Positions 9,868 through 20,953 of a stretch of 64,000 nucleotides of DNA are shown in pieces; the stretch's first letter is position 1; the number at the start of each line of letters is the position of its first letter. Under the pieces are notes generated by a model that was given only the letters and a program-made list of their open reading frames with translations, had not been told where the DNA came from and made no database searches. Origin of the DNA: Blepharisma japonicum (lineage: Eukaryota; Ciliophora; Heterotrichea; Heterotrichida; Blepharismidae); contig CATKHK010000002.1 of NCBI GenBank assembly GCA_949751835.1, forward strand, positions 186,001 through 250,000, in the 5' to 3' direction. The translations under genes were made by a program, and so were the position numbers.

Positions 9868-11115
9868 TTAGGTATATAAAGACTTATCAATAATTGGTGG
9901 GATTGGCTTGATCTCAGTGTCCAGCTCTTGCTCGATCGCGAATAGGTTTTCTTTATCTTCTTCAGTTATGAAATTGATCGCCAGCCCAAGGTGGCCAAAC
10001 CTCCCTGACCTGCCAATCCTATGCAAGTACGTTTCAGCGTTCTTGGGGAAGTCGAAATTGATGACGACGTTTACAGTCTGAATGTCAATCCCTCTTGTAC
10101 ACAGGTCAGAAGACACCAAACATCGACACCCTCCATTCCTAAAGTCGTGGAAGACCCTATTTCGGTCTTGTTGCTGCATTTTGGCGTGGATGAAGAAGCA
10201 GGAGTAGCCTAGTTCTGTTATTTTCTTAGCAAGTAGTTCCACACGAAGTGTGGAGTTGCAAAAAATCATTGCCTGGTTGATCTGGAGCCGGGAAAACAGC
10301 GTGTTCAAGCAATGGACTTTTTTCTTTTCCTGCACGTGGGCGTAGTACTGGGTGACGCCAATTAATGTAAGTTCGTCCATCAGGTTGATTTCGTGGTGCT
10401 CAGGCAAGTATCGGAGCACAAACTCTTTTACAGTCACTGGAAACGTTGCGGAGTATAACAAGATCTGACGGTCAGCAGGGAGGAATACCAGCAACCTCTC
10501 AATTATGGGCTGGAAGTCAGGCGAGATCAGCTTGTCAGCCTCGTCCATGACACAGATTTGTGCTTTGGACAGGTCCGCAACGTGCTTGGAAGCGAGATCT
10601 AGAACTCTTCCTGGAGTTCCCACAAGGATGTGGACTGTTTTATAGAGCCTGTAGATGTCATCTCTCAATGAAGTGCCTCCAGTAGTGACCATGCACTGCA
10701 CGTTCATGTGTTTCCCGATTTCTTTGATTACATTGCTGGTCTGCAGCGCTAATTCTCTTGTAGGGACGAGGACCAAGGCTTGGATATAGTTCTGAGACGT
10801 GTCACATTTCTCCAGGATCGGGATTACAAAGGCGGCAGTCTTCCCCGTCCCGTTTTTGGCTCTTGCTATAATATGCTGTCCAGCAAGGGCAATGGGGATG
10901 CTTTCTTCTTGCACTGGAGCTGGCCTTTCAAAGCCTTTCTCGAAAATTCCCATGAGAAGCTCTCTCTTTAAGAAGTAGTCTTCCCATTCATTTCCTTTGG
11001 TGTTGGTCACGTCTGTCGTTTTAAACCTAGTGTCTGCTTGGGGCCGCACAATTGCTTCTCGTGGCTCTTCTGAGTTTTGCACTTTTGGGGTATATTGTCG
11101 TCTATCTGCGTTCAT
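9868..11115 (-). CDS. DDX6: DEAD-box RNA helicase, DDX6/Dhh1 subfamily
   Basis: This is a 415-aa ATP-dependent RNA helicase with every core motif: Q motif [12 protein letters not shown] (58-69), Walker A AKNGTGKT (86-93), [26 protein letters not shown] and [10 protein letters not shown]. The N-terminal [21 protein letters not shown] and the closing [11 protein letters not shown] segment are typical of DDX6/Dhh1, the decapping activator and translational repressor of P-bodies. It is a single exon with TAA stop. Base composition is clearly richer in G+C than its neighbours, as expected for a highly expressed conserved gene. Start ATG at 11115 follows a TTTATAATG context. Confidence 0.95.
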   Translation of the reverse strand: MNADRRQYTPKVQNSEEPREAIVRPQADTRFKTTDVTNTKGNEWEDYFLKRELLMGIFEKGFERPAPVQEESIPIALAGQHIIARAKNGTGKTAAFVIPILEKCDTSQNYIQALVLVPTRELALQTSNVIKEIGKHMNVQCMVTTGGTSLRDDIYRLYKTVHILVGTPGRVLDLASKHVADLSKAQICVMDEADKLISPDFQPIIERLLVFLPADRQILLYSATFPVTVKEFVLRYLPEHHEINLMDELTLIGVTQYYAHVQEKKKVHCLNTLFSRLQINQAMIFCNSTLRVELLAKKITELGYSCFFIHAKMQQQDRNRVFHDFRNGGCRCLVSSDLCTRGIDIQTVNVVINFDFPKNAETYLHRIGRSGRFGHLGLAINFITEEDKENLFAIEQELDTEIKPIPPIIDKSLYT

Positions 11116-11207
11116 TATAAAATTATGGCAATTTTGACGACTCTTTGAAATATAAGTGAAAGGAATATGAAGGTGTTGCTGGGTTATTAATGGTTATAAA
11201 TTATAGG

Positions 11208-12926
11208 TTAATAGCTGTTATGTTTCAGGCGCAAATTTTCTTCTTTGAGGTCACTGAGTTCTTGGAGCAGTTTGGAATTGGCGGTGGAGTATTCTTCTAG
11301 AAGGGATCTCATGTCGTTCTACTAAATGGAGGTTACTTGTTGGATCATGAACTGACGGATTAGCTCCACGTGAAGGTTGTGGATGTCGTCTCTGAGGTCT
11401 GTGATCGATTTTTCTTGACTTTCTAGCTTCTGCTCGATTACTTCTAGGCGGGAGGGGTCAAGGGGTTTGTCGTTTATGATATTTTCTACCTTTTTGCGGG
11501 CTTCAGCAACAACTTGAGACTCAGGAGATTTCTTGACTTCTTCTTGTGGGACTTCTTGGAGTTTGGCTGGGATTTTGTCAGGCTGAGGAACTTTAGGCGG
11601 GATTTCAACAACTGGTTTTGGAACTTCAGCAGCAGGAGGAGCAGGAGGTGCAGGAGGAGGTCTAGGAATTGCTGGCTTATCAGTTGACTTAAAAGTGTCC
11701 GGAATTTTCAAAGCAGGCTCAGATACAGTTGTAAGATTTTCTTGAGGCTGTGGCACAACTGGAGGTTTCACGCCTGGAAATGGAGACACAGAACGGTTGT
11801 TTATTTCTGGGTTAGTCCCTTCTCTTTGTTCTCGCCTCTTCATTTCTACTCTCAGCTTTGCTTCTTGTTTAATTTCTTCTATAGTCCTAAATCTCCCCCC
11901 TGGGTATGGACTTTCATCCCCAGACTTTAGCGAGGTCGCAGATGACGGCTCTTTCGCCTGAGTATTATAGCTTGCTGACCTCGATGGGGCAGGTCTATCT
12001 CTTCCTCTTACCTTTGAAAATTCAATTCAATTAACACTGCTTCCTTCATGTCCTCTCAAGTTAGCTTTTGCCATATTTGTCGATCTCAGATCATAAATTT
12101 GTACTCCCCCATACAAAGTTCCAATTGCAATTGTGTGTCCTTCACCATTAAAAGCAAGCGAAGTAATGGGAGCTTCAAGTTCCATCGTTTTCACCACTCT
12201 GCGTTCTTGTATGTCGTAGAAGTGCACTTTATGGTCAAGTCCAGCTGTACACATTAGCATGTGGTTAACTGATGAAAATGCTAAACCTGTGACTGGAGAG
12301 TTGTGAAAAGATGGGAAACTTGCTGTTACAATTCTACTATTGGCATCCCAAATATAGACAGAGCCATTATCAGTTGCAGCAGCTAAGAGCTGCTTTTTAA
12401 GCTGAGAAAACTGTAACAGCTTTATTCCTCCTGAACCTTTTTGCTTCAAATTAGCAACAGAAACTTGTGTAAGCATAGAATGCAATGCAATTTCTCCACT
12501 TAAAGACCCGCTTGCAATCTGTGAATCAGTTGCATTCCAAACTACACACGATACAGAATCAGAGTGCTGCCTAGCATTCATAGAAACTTCTTTTTTATGC
12601 AGATCCCACACTTTTACAGTACCATTGGCATAGCCACTTGCAAGTAAATCACTCTTAGACGTGAACGCAATTGAATTTACAGGTGAGGGCGGTTCGTCTT
12701 TTACTTCGAACACTCCGACTCTTTCTCCAGTCTCTGCTAATGATAAAAAAATGCTTGAATCATCCCCAGATGAAGCAAGAATTCGATTATTGTGATTTCA
12801 TGTGACGCAATTGATTTTTCCTGAGTGATTTTGGATTCGGAGAAGGAGGTTAGAGCTGTCAAAATCGTGGGTCAGAGTTACCTAGATGGAAAGTACGGTG
12901 CTACATGAAGCTATTGAAGTTGACAT
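11208..12926 (-). CDS. NEDD1: NEDD1-like gamma-tubulin targeting WD40 protein
   Basis: This is a 561-aa product of three exons (12897-12926, 11337-12881, 11208-11318). A seven-bladed WD40 propeller fills residues 15-270 (GTVKVWDL, GSVYIWDAN, GGVQIYDLR). A Pro-rich, low-complexity middle follows, and the end is a helix: HVELIRQFMIQQNDMRSLLE then an EENLRLK coil. That C-terminal helix matches the gamma-tubulin-complex-binding end of NEDD1. Intron 1 is 15 nt (12882-12896). Intron 2 (11319-11336) has a tandem TAGTAG acceptor: using the second AG (18 nt) gives the conserved C-terminus, using the first (15 nt) puts a TAG stop right after FMIQQ. NEDD1 recruits gamma-tubulin ring complexes to centrosomes and basal bodies. 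Confidence 0.88.
11319..11336 (-). other. 18-nt intron with tandem TAGTAG 3' splice site (NEDD1)
   Basis: Starts GTAACC, has A at position 10, and offers two acceptors 3 bases apart: ...TTTAG (15 nt, the window's normal length) or ...TTTAGTAG (18 nt). Only the 18-nt form keeps the gene open into the 36 conserved C-terminal residues. The 15-nt form and the unspliced form both stop at TAG. Confidence 0.78.
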
Positions 12927-13159
12927 ATATATTTACCGCAAAAGGAAATTTGAATAAGAGAAACAAGAGTATAGGAAATGAAAAAAGAGATTTATGAACG
13001 AATTGAATAACTGCTAATTGATGAAAACTTTTAGAATTTATTATTTTTATAGAAATTCTGCAATTTGGACTGAACAATTTATTTTAAGAGACTGAAGGCT
13101 GGTAGATTATTATTTAGAACATTGGACAGGGTTAAATAAAGAGTAATTAAGCGATTACA

Positions 13160-13573
13160 TTATGATCTTTCTCCTCTGATTCTTCTAGCTAGCTGCATAT
13201 CTCTTGGCATAATAGTAACTCTTTTACCGTGAATTGCGCAAAGGTTGGTGTCTTCGAAGAGTCCTACAAGGTAAGCTTCTGCAGCTTCTTGAAGGGCTAA
13301 GACAGCTGAGCTCTGGAATCTGAGATCAGTCTTGTATTCTTGGGCAATTTCTCTCACGAGTCTTTGGAAAGGAAGTTTCCTCACAAGGAGCTCAGTGCTC
13401 TTTTGGTACTTTCTGATTTCTCTAAGTGCTACAGTTCCTGGTCTAAACCTGTGTGGCTTTTTGACGCCTGAGGTGGTGGCTGAGACTTTCTTTGCAGCCT
13501 TGGTTGCTAGGTGTTTCTTAGGTGTTTTTCCTGCTGATGTGGTCTTTCTTGCGGTTTGTTTAGTTCTTGCCAT
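13160..13573 (-). CDS. H3: Histone H3
   Basis: This is a 137-codon H3 (136 aa after Met removal, one longer than canonical H3). The core fold is canonical: [49 protein letters not shown], and the end [17 protein letters not shown]. The tail diverges: ARTKQTARK is kept through Lys9, but residue 10 is Thr instead of Ser and one residue is inserted around 11-13. The Ser28 site is Val (AAKKVS), though Lys27 remains. It is divergently paired with H4 across 193 bases. Stop is TAA. It could be a replication-dependent or replacement form; sequence alone does not decide. Confidence 0.97.
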   Translation of the reverse strand: MARTKQTARKTTSAGKTPKKHLATKAAKKVSATTSGVKKPHRFRPGTVALREIRKYQKSTELLVRKLPFQRLVREIAQEYKTDLRFQSSAVLALQEAAEAYLVGLFEDTNLCAIHGKRVTIMPRDMQLARRIRGERS

Positions 13574-13766
13574 TTAGTATAATCCTTTATGCTCCAATGA
13601 CATTATATAGCCAAAATTTATCTCGATTTATCGCAATCTTGATTTTGATAGGCTAAAACTCAAAAACCAAGAAAATTGCAAAAGAGCCAATGAAATGGCA
13701 GATACAAGAAAAGGAGGATAAAAGTCTGATATAAAAGACCAAATGGAAGAGCAAAGTTAATAAATC
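13574..13766. promoter_or_regulatory. Shared H3/H4 bidirectional promoter region
   Basis: This 193-base gap lies between the two histone start codons. It holds two identical CCAATGA boxes in the same orientation (13594-13600 and 13687-13693) and TATA-like runs on each side (a TTATATAG stretch near the H3 end, GATATAAAAG near the H4 end). CCAAT elements are common in histone promoters of other eukaryotes. Their role here is inferred from position and duplication. Confidence 0.5.
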
Positions 13767-14084
13767 ATGGGAGGAAAAGGTGGAAAAGGAGGAAAAGGAT
13801 TAGGAAAAGTTGGAGCAAAGAAGAGACACAGAAGAGTTATAAGAGAAAACATTCAGGGCATTACTAAGCCTGCCATTAGAAGATTGGCAAGAAGAGGAGG
13901 TGTTAAAAGACTTTCTGGACTTGTCTATGATGAAACAAGAAATGTACTTAAAGTATTTTTGGAAGGCGTTGTAAGAGACGCTGTAACCTACACTGAACAT
14001 GCCAGAAGAAAGACTGTAACTGCACTCGATGTAGTCTATGCTCTTAAAAGACAAGGAAGGACACTTTATGGGTTCGGAGGTTAA
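13767..14084 (+). CDS. H4: Histone H4
   Basis: This is a 105-aa H4. The core is canonical ([74 protein letters not shown]). The N-terminal tail is unusual: it starts [19 protein letters not shown] instead of [17 protein letters not shown], so Arg3, the usual methylation site, is missing. The K5/K8/K12/K16 acetylation pattern becomes a regular GGK ladder. It is divergent from H3 and probably shares its promoter. Start is the only reasonable ATG; stop TAA. Confidence 0.97.
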   Translation: MGGKGGKGGKGLGKVGAKKRHRRVIRENIQGITKPAIRRLARRGGVKRLSGLVYDETRNVLKVFLEGVVRDAVTYTEHARRKTVTALDVVYALKRQGRTLYGFGG

Positions 14085-14231
14085 TCTAATGCTTTTTATT
14101 TAATGAGACTTATTCAATACATTCTTGTCCCTTTAATTTATTTATCCATCATTTTTTTGTACTTTATATGAAAGCTCCTCTATACTAGACTTTATATTGT
14201 TAAATGAAAATAAATTTCTTGCATTAAAAAT

Positions 14232-16919
14232 ATGAGTTATACCGAAATCTGTGACAAATTCGAGACAGCTGCAGTTCACGTCCGCTCCGGTACAACTATC
14301 GGTTCAAATCTCTGTACTTTTTTCAAAAGCTATAAGAAATCGCTAGATTTATTTTCTCAACAAATTCTGAAACATGTAGAAATCTTATCAACAGAGCTCC
14401 CAAAAGAAGCCCAAAGCTCTACACTTATCCCTGCACTTGGAGCCTTTGTGGCACATTTTAAAAAGATTCTAAATCAGCAGACATCTCTTTCAAGATCTAT
14501 TCAATTAGAAATTATTGACCCTCTTGACGCATTTATTTTGCAACTTAATATATCTAACTCACAGTGTGTCAGTAAAGGAGCACCGACGTATAGACAATTG
14601 CTCAAAGCAAAACAGAAGATGGAGAAGCTTAAAAATAAGCATTTCATTTCTGGCGAAAAAGCGGAAACTGCAGAAGCCATGATTCCAAATGATGCAACTC
14701 CTGAGCGGCAGCTAAAAATGCAAAAGCAGGCGAACTACTATAGGCTCTTAGCAAACCGAGCTTCTGAAACATATGAGAAATCAGTTCACGACGCAAATTT
14801 GTGCTGAAACAAATACGACTCGATAATCCCAGGAATCATGGTGTCTCTGCAGCAGAATGAAGAAAGTAGAATCCATTTCATTAAATACACCCTTGACAAA
14901 TACTCAAAACATCATAGCAGTTTCCAAGCAGTCTTAAAAAGCATTTTTACTGAGTTTGATATGCAATTAGCCAATATCAACAGTGAAATTGACGTAACCT
15001 CATTTGTCGAAGCAAATAAGTCAAAAAGATATAAAAATAGAGAAGAGTTTATAAGCTATGAAAGGTGGAAAAAAATGAGCCTGGAGAGTAGAATTGAAGA
15101 AGAAAAATTAAATGAGTCTTATGAAAACTTAGAAGAGTCAGTAGTTATTGCAGATGAAGATCCAGATTTAGAACTTGTCAACACTGTGCTTGATTTTTTA
15201 GTCCCCAATAGCAGAATCTTCACTGAAGAAGCAGAAGATTTAAACGCTGAAAGACATGAAGAAAAAAATTTAGATGCAAATTACTACGCAAATCTTTCAG
15301 AGCTGCTGCACTCACAAGAAGGAAGAGAACTATTTATTGAATCTATTGAAATCAGAAAATCAAGTGAGCCCGTTGCTTACTCAAAAATCACACAATTAGC
15401 TGCTCTTATTAAAAGCTTGCTGACCATGATGATGATTGAAGACGATAGAGACCCAAATATTATTACCAAAATAGTTACTATTTCTCATGAATTTTTCACT
15501 GAAGACGAATCAGGCAAAAAACTGTTTTTATCAAAATTTATATGCTCTCATAATATTTGGGCTGACAGAACACGGTGGGAAAGTGCAATTGAATTTGCAA
15601 TTCAGTCAAAAATTGAAGCTGACATGGAATCTCTTGCCAAGCAGAGAAGGCGAAATAGACGGTGGAACAGCATTTTTACCACTATTAAGCAGCTTTTCCA
15701 AAAGGACTTGTCACAGGAGAGGGAAAAATCAACAGCATTTTTGATAGTCAGCCAATTTAATTTTCATATGATTCAAATGGGAGTTTCCCATGACACAATA
15801 AATTCTATTATTTTGGCTGTATGCCAAGCTGTGAATTTGGACTCAGAAAGGACATGTATTTTGCTCTCTGAAGTCATAGGAACCAAAAATTTAAATGGGA
15901 AAATTTTCGAGCCTAGAAAAGTTTCGTCCTTAGAAATTAGGAATAAAGAAAGACTGAAATTTGGGGTATTATTGCCTATAGGGCTAGCTATTGATTTTTT
16001 GGATCCATTCGAGTGTACAACAATAGTACTTGTTTGTAAAAAATGAAAAGAGGTGCTGTATCGGCATATTATTAAAAAATGACTAACAGAATGAGATATT
16101 TCTGAGGGGAAAAGAAAATGCTTAAGAACGTATGCGTGGGCTGAACTTTTGAATGCTCATTTGCGGCCTGTTGAGTACTCTCTTTTTTATGATAAATTGT
16201 CAGCTCCATCACTTACATTAAAAAAATATGAAGAAATAATCACTATGGACGTAGCCAGATCATTTCAAAGCAATCATATTGTCGACGAAAAATCGTTATC
16301 AAATATCTTAAAATCATACGTCCTTTATAATCCTGAAGTAGGGTACTGTCAAGGGATGAACTTTTTAGCTGGGACTTTGCTTTCCCAAATTCAAGATGAA
16401 GAATTAACATTTAAATGTTTGGTTGGAATGATTGAGAGGTTCCAAATGAGTAATTTATATATTCACTCACTTCCAAAACTTAAGCAATTTTTTTATATGC
16501 TGGACAGGATGATAGGGATCTTTTTGCCAGAAATTCATGAACAGTTTAAAATAATTGGACTATGCTCAAGTCACTTTAGTGCGCCATGGTTTATTACTAT
16601 GTTTGCAAGTACCCTTTTGGGAAAATTTGATATTTTGTATCCATTATGGGATTTGTTTTTGTTGGAGGGCTGAAAAGTAATTTTTAAAGCATCTATGGCG
16701 ATATTAAAAAAAGTGTCACAGGAAATGTCAGGAAAACAGTATGAAGATATCATGTTCTTGTTGGCAAATATTCATTCTGCTTCGTGCCCAATTAAAGTAT
16801 TTGATGATCAATTTTTGCAGGAAGTTAAAAATATGGAGATCTCCAATGCTTTGTTGAGAGATTTGGAATCAGAGTATGAGCACTTAAAAATCAGAGCGTA
16901 TAATAGAAGTACAAAATAA
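14232..16919 (+). CDS. F-BAR plus TBC-domain Rab GTPase-activating protein
   Basis: This is one continuous 895-aa frame once TGA is read as Trp (five or more such codons, several clustered at 16044-16140). Residues 1-270 resemble an F-BAR (FCH) membrane-curvature domain: a long helical array opening with RSGTTIGSNLCTFFKSYKKS. A linker of charged helices follows. The C-terminal third (about 590-870) is a TBC RabGAP domain with the arginine finger in TMDVARSF and the glutamine finger in VGYCQGMN. Together these suggest a protein that binds curved membrane and switches off a Rab, for example in endocytosis or contractile-vacuole traffic, which is inference. No intron was found. Confidence 0.85.
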
Positions 16920-17119
16920 CAAAAAATCTTAAATAATTAATTAGTAGCAACTATTTTCAAAGTAATTGATGAATTATGCTCCGGTAGCACTTTTAAGTAG
17001 AATTATAATTATAATAGATAAATAATAATTATTGAACTTTAAAGAGATATACAAAAAAACAATTTAACCTTTAATGAGATATTTAATGTTAAAATTTTTA
17101 TGGTGTTCATATTTTATTT

Positions 17120-18298
17120 ATGCTAAGGCAACTCTTTAGAAATTTTTCAAGCAAAATTCCAGGGTTTGCCACAGGTGTTGGAACAGAACAATATTCATTT
17201 AGAAACCAAAAAGTTGTTGAATCTCATTGGAGAACATCATATCAAGGTTTAGTCCATTCAAGCTTAGGAATCGGCACTTATATGGGCGCTCCTGATGATG
17301 AGACTGACCAACTCGTAAAAGATGCAATCGTTCAAAGTGTTACAAGTGGCACAGTTAATGCTATCGACACAGCAATAAATTATAGATACCAAAAAGCAGA
17401 AAGAGCTGTTGGCAAAGCTATTTCTCATTTAATCCAAGAAAACTTCAAAAGAGAAGAGCTTTTTGTTGCCTCTAAAATTGGCTACATCCCAGAAGACGCT
17501 GATAATGGAGTCCCAGGCCAAACTATTATCCAAGATCTAAAAACCAAAAACTTACTCACAAATGATGATGTGGTTGGAGGAATTCATTGCATGCACCCTG
17601 CATTTTTAGAAGACCAACTTGAAAGAAGTCTCAATAATTTAGGCCTTGAAACGCTTGATTTGCTATATATTCACAATGCTGCTGAATCTCAATTGCCATT
17701 AATCCATGAAGAAAAATTCTTAGAAAGATTAGCTAAAGCATTCGAATTCTGTGAGAAAAAAAGACAAGATGGAAAAATCGTAAGCTACGGAATGGCCACA
17801 TGAATTTGTTTCAGATCTCCTCCTACAGAAAAAGATCTACATCTTTCTCTAGAGCAAATAGTGCAAATGGCTGAACGAGTTGGAGGAAAAGATCATGGAT
17901 TTAGATACATCCAAGTTCCTATTAACATCGCAATGCCTGAAGCATTTGTATACAGATGGCAAATGATGGAAGGTAGCGAGCATATTTTGCTTAATGTCGC
18001 TAAAAAGCTGAGAATTAATGTAATGGTAAGCTCACCACTTTTGCAAGGTAAAATCTTAGAACTGAAACTGTCAAGAAGTATGTTTGGAATTGAGCTGCAA
18101 GCTGCAAAGCACGTACAATTAATCCGATCAATCCCTTCAGAATCAATAAAATCAGTCCTTATAGGCATGAAAACTCCTAGAAATGTCACCATGAACACAC
18201 AAATAGGGTTTGTTGAAAGCTTAGACAAAGAAGAGTTCTGGCACGTATTAAAACCTGAAGGCAAAGAAGATGCCCCAGTTTCAATTGATTTATGGTAA
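17120..18298 (+). CDS. Aldo/keto reductase, probably organellar
   Basis: This is a 392-aa TIM-barrel oxidoreductase of the AKR superfamily. The catalytic tetrad is visible: Asp and Tyr in AIDTAINYRYQ, Lys in LFVASKIGY and His in LLYIHN. The N-terminus (MLRQLFRNFSSKIPGFATG) is basic and amphipathic without acidic residues, as in a mitochondrial targeting peptide. The gene is open only with TGA as Trp at 17801-17803 (MATWICF), which falls in the middle of the barrel. It is longer than typical AKRs (about 320 aa), partly through the presequence and an inserted segment around residues 130-150. Substrate cannot be read from the sequence. It is similar in layout to plant and protist L-galactose-dehydrogenase-type AKRs. 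Confidence 0.88.
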
Positions 18299-18334
18299 TA
18301 AATAGTTACGATAATTATATAATCTACAATCTTA

Positions 18335-19687
18335 CTAAAAAATTTGGCAATTATTGCTTCTTGGAGTTTTTTGTGTAGGCCTAGTGCTATCTGTCTCCGT
18401 GTAAGTTATTTTTGCTTTCCTGATTATTTCTCGGTTTTTTATTTCAGGCATTTTAGATTTCGGGGTGATATTAAGGTCTGCTGTTATGTCAAGCGAGTTT
18501 TCGTCACATGGGTGCATTTCAAAAACTGCATCATTTTGATTTTTTGGAGAAAAAATGCGAGGATTTGCCTTGGGCGTTGAAACTCTTAGTTCTCTTGTTA
18601 GTGTCCTTGAGAGTTCTTCAACGTCGCCGAAGTCAGGAGATTTCGTTGGAATTAGTGTGCGTGACCTTCGCTTCTGTTTTTGGATCCGTGTGAGTTCTTT
18701 TGTGATACTGGCGTTAGCGTCTAACAGCTTGAAGGTGCTTTCAATGTGTGTTTTTGATTTTGCCTCAATTTTTTGAGTTAGCAAAGACTTTCGCTTTAAC
18801 CTCCCAGGCTTTTTGGTTTCTTCTTTATTTAATCACACAAAATAATTTTCAGTGAATTTTTCTTTATTCCTGATATCTTCAAGCAGGGATTTTAAATAAA
18901 AGTAATCTGGGGTTTCTTCAAATCGAAGATTCCTCACATAATTTAAGAATACCTCGAAATTGTGTGGACAAGATTCACATAAATCAGTAACAGTAATTCC
19001 TGATTTTATATTTAAAACTTGCTGCCATCTATTTGCACTGGTAGTTTTTGATGTATGGCTTCACGGTAAAGAACCTTTGAACATATAAATTAACATGTAA
19101 GCTAATGATTCTAAATCATCTCTGCGACTTTGCCGGAGTCCAGTGTGATCATTTAGAGATGCAAAGGTTGAGTTTCCTACTTTTGAGCAGTGGTTTTGGA
19201 AAGCTAGATGATGATTATCATAGACGTATTTCTGTGATAGCCCAAAATCAACCAGATAAATAGACTTTTCATCAAGAGATAACAGGAATTGCTGGGGTTT
19301 TATATCCCTGTGAATATACCCTTTGTGATGAATATACTCAAGCCTTGAGAGAATTTGCAAAGCAACAGAAACTGTTGTGCCTATGTCAAATTTTCCACCC
19401 TGTTCCTTTTGAATGCTGCCTAAGTTTTTTCCTAGTAACTGCATGACCATATAGCTGATGTCCTCGTTTCTGCCCGATTCATATAATTTTGGGATTCCTT
19501 CACCTCCTTGAAGTGCAGAGAGTATTTTTGCTTCAAGCACAACTTGATTTTTTCTAGTTATATCAATTTTGATAGCTACATACCTGTTGTGCTTTAAATC
19601 TTTAGCCTTATAAACTTCGCCGAATCCTCCTGAACCAAGAACACTTTCTATGCGATATTTTTCCAAAAATATATCGTTTTCTTTCAT
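18335..19687 (-). CDS. Casein kinase 1-like Ser/Thr protein kinase
   Basis: This is a 450-aa kinase of the CK1 group. The Gly loop is GSGGFGEVYKA (18-28), the ATP-binding Lys is in VAIKID, the catalytic loop is YIHRDIKPQQF, and DFG is in YLVDFGLS. The CK1 hallmark GSLPW ends with a Trp encoded by TGA (19061-19063), and a second TGA-Trp lies at FVWLNK. The residue that is normally the metal-binding Asn of HRDxKxxN is Gln here, an unusual change that may affect activity. After the kinase domain (about 1-285) comes a basic, Ser/Thr-rich tail of some 160 residues. It ends at TAG, 36 bases from the convergent aldo/keto reductase stop. Confidence 0.92.
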
Positions 19688-20242
19688 TATTTCTCGTTTT
19701 ATATGGATATTGATTAGTTTACAGTAAGATATCGAATGATTAATGAAAATTTTTTGTTAAAATTTTTATTATACAGAAAAATAGTGAGTCAACTTTTTGT
19801 TTTTTATGTTTTTAGATTTACGGATTTAAATATATGTGAGGGAAATGAGCCGATAAGTAATCTTTATTAATTCATTTTTTGGATATATATGAATATTCGA
19901 AAGAATTTTCATTAATATTAGTAGGAACTTAGGCAATTTAACTGCTTTAAATTTTAATTTTATTGAATCTCTGATTCTATAAAAATAATATGTTGCTCAG
20001 TTCGACTATTTTTGGATTTTTTAACATTAAAACTTCTAATGATAAAAGTCGCATCATCAGTAATGATTTTACAATAATATTCAAAAATAGCTCTATTTGC
20101 ATTTGCACTCTATAAAGAAATGCTGAAAATTTTTTTTACGAATTAAAAATGTGATGAATTGATTAAAAATCTAAATCTTTATATAAATCATTCAAGTCCA
20201 ATTATAATACAACAAATATCATTATTAAGAAAACGATTATTG
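19688..20242. other. Intergenic, no gene seen
   Basis: This 555-base AT-rich spacer lies between the CK1-like start and the next gene's stop. No open frame over 60 codons with a plausible start, no tRNA-like B box and no repeat was found. Confidence 0.6.
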
Positions 20243-20953
20243 TTATGGAATCTTGCCTGTGGTAATATAAATAATCGCATCTGAAAAATTTCCATGTGTT
20301 ACTTTGAGAGCATTGATTGCTTCAAACTTAGAAGCTTTGGTATATCTCATAACAATCAGAATATCAAATTCATTTACATCAGGGTCTTCATTTTCAGGGC
20401 GCCTATTTTTTTTAGCCTTTTTCTTTTCAACTATATAATCATCTTCTTTCTTTTCTTGTATAATTTCCTTTTTCTTATTTCTTTCTAATTGTTCTAAGAT
20501 TCTATTATAATGAGACTCAAGTTTATTGATTGTATTGTAGTCAAAGCTGGGTCTTAGCTGCTCTAAAACGTTTTTAAATGCTTCAGCAGTGTTATTAGAG
20601 ATTGCTAATGGAGAGACCCTTGCTAATTCCTGAATTTCATCCATAGAAATCTCAGAACTGTTGTCAAATTTAGCAGCTGCTATTCATTTTTTCACCGATT
20701 TTTCTAAACTATCAATTTCATTTATTGATAAAATGAATTGTTCATGCAAAATTCGTATAAACTCATGATAATTTTCTTGAAGGATTTTTTTGGTTTTCTC
20801 GAGAGCATTCTTATATTCATAACATTGACGTATAATAAGCTCAGTCTTGGGAGGAGGTGGCTTTTGAAATTTCTTTGAGTTTCAGTTGCCAATTGACTCG
20901 TCATATTCCAATATATGAGTATCCATTTTATGTACTCCCTGTTTGTATTCCAT
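20243..20953 (-). CDS. Coiled-coil protein with UBA-like C-terminus
   Basis: The 236-aa frame is open from an ATG at 20951-20953 (a second in-frame ATG lies nine codons later, at 20926) to TAA 20243-20245. Two TGA codons are read as Trp. The N-terminal 150 residues are helical and charged. A highly basic KKKAKKNRR stretch follows. The last 40 residues (NEFDILIVMRYTKASKFEAI, then ALKVTHGNFSDAIIYIT) match the three-helix pattern of UBA-like domains of the NAC-alpha/HYPK type (pattern recognition only). It could act at the ribosome or bind ubiquitin-like partners, but that is inference. Confidence 0.65.
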
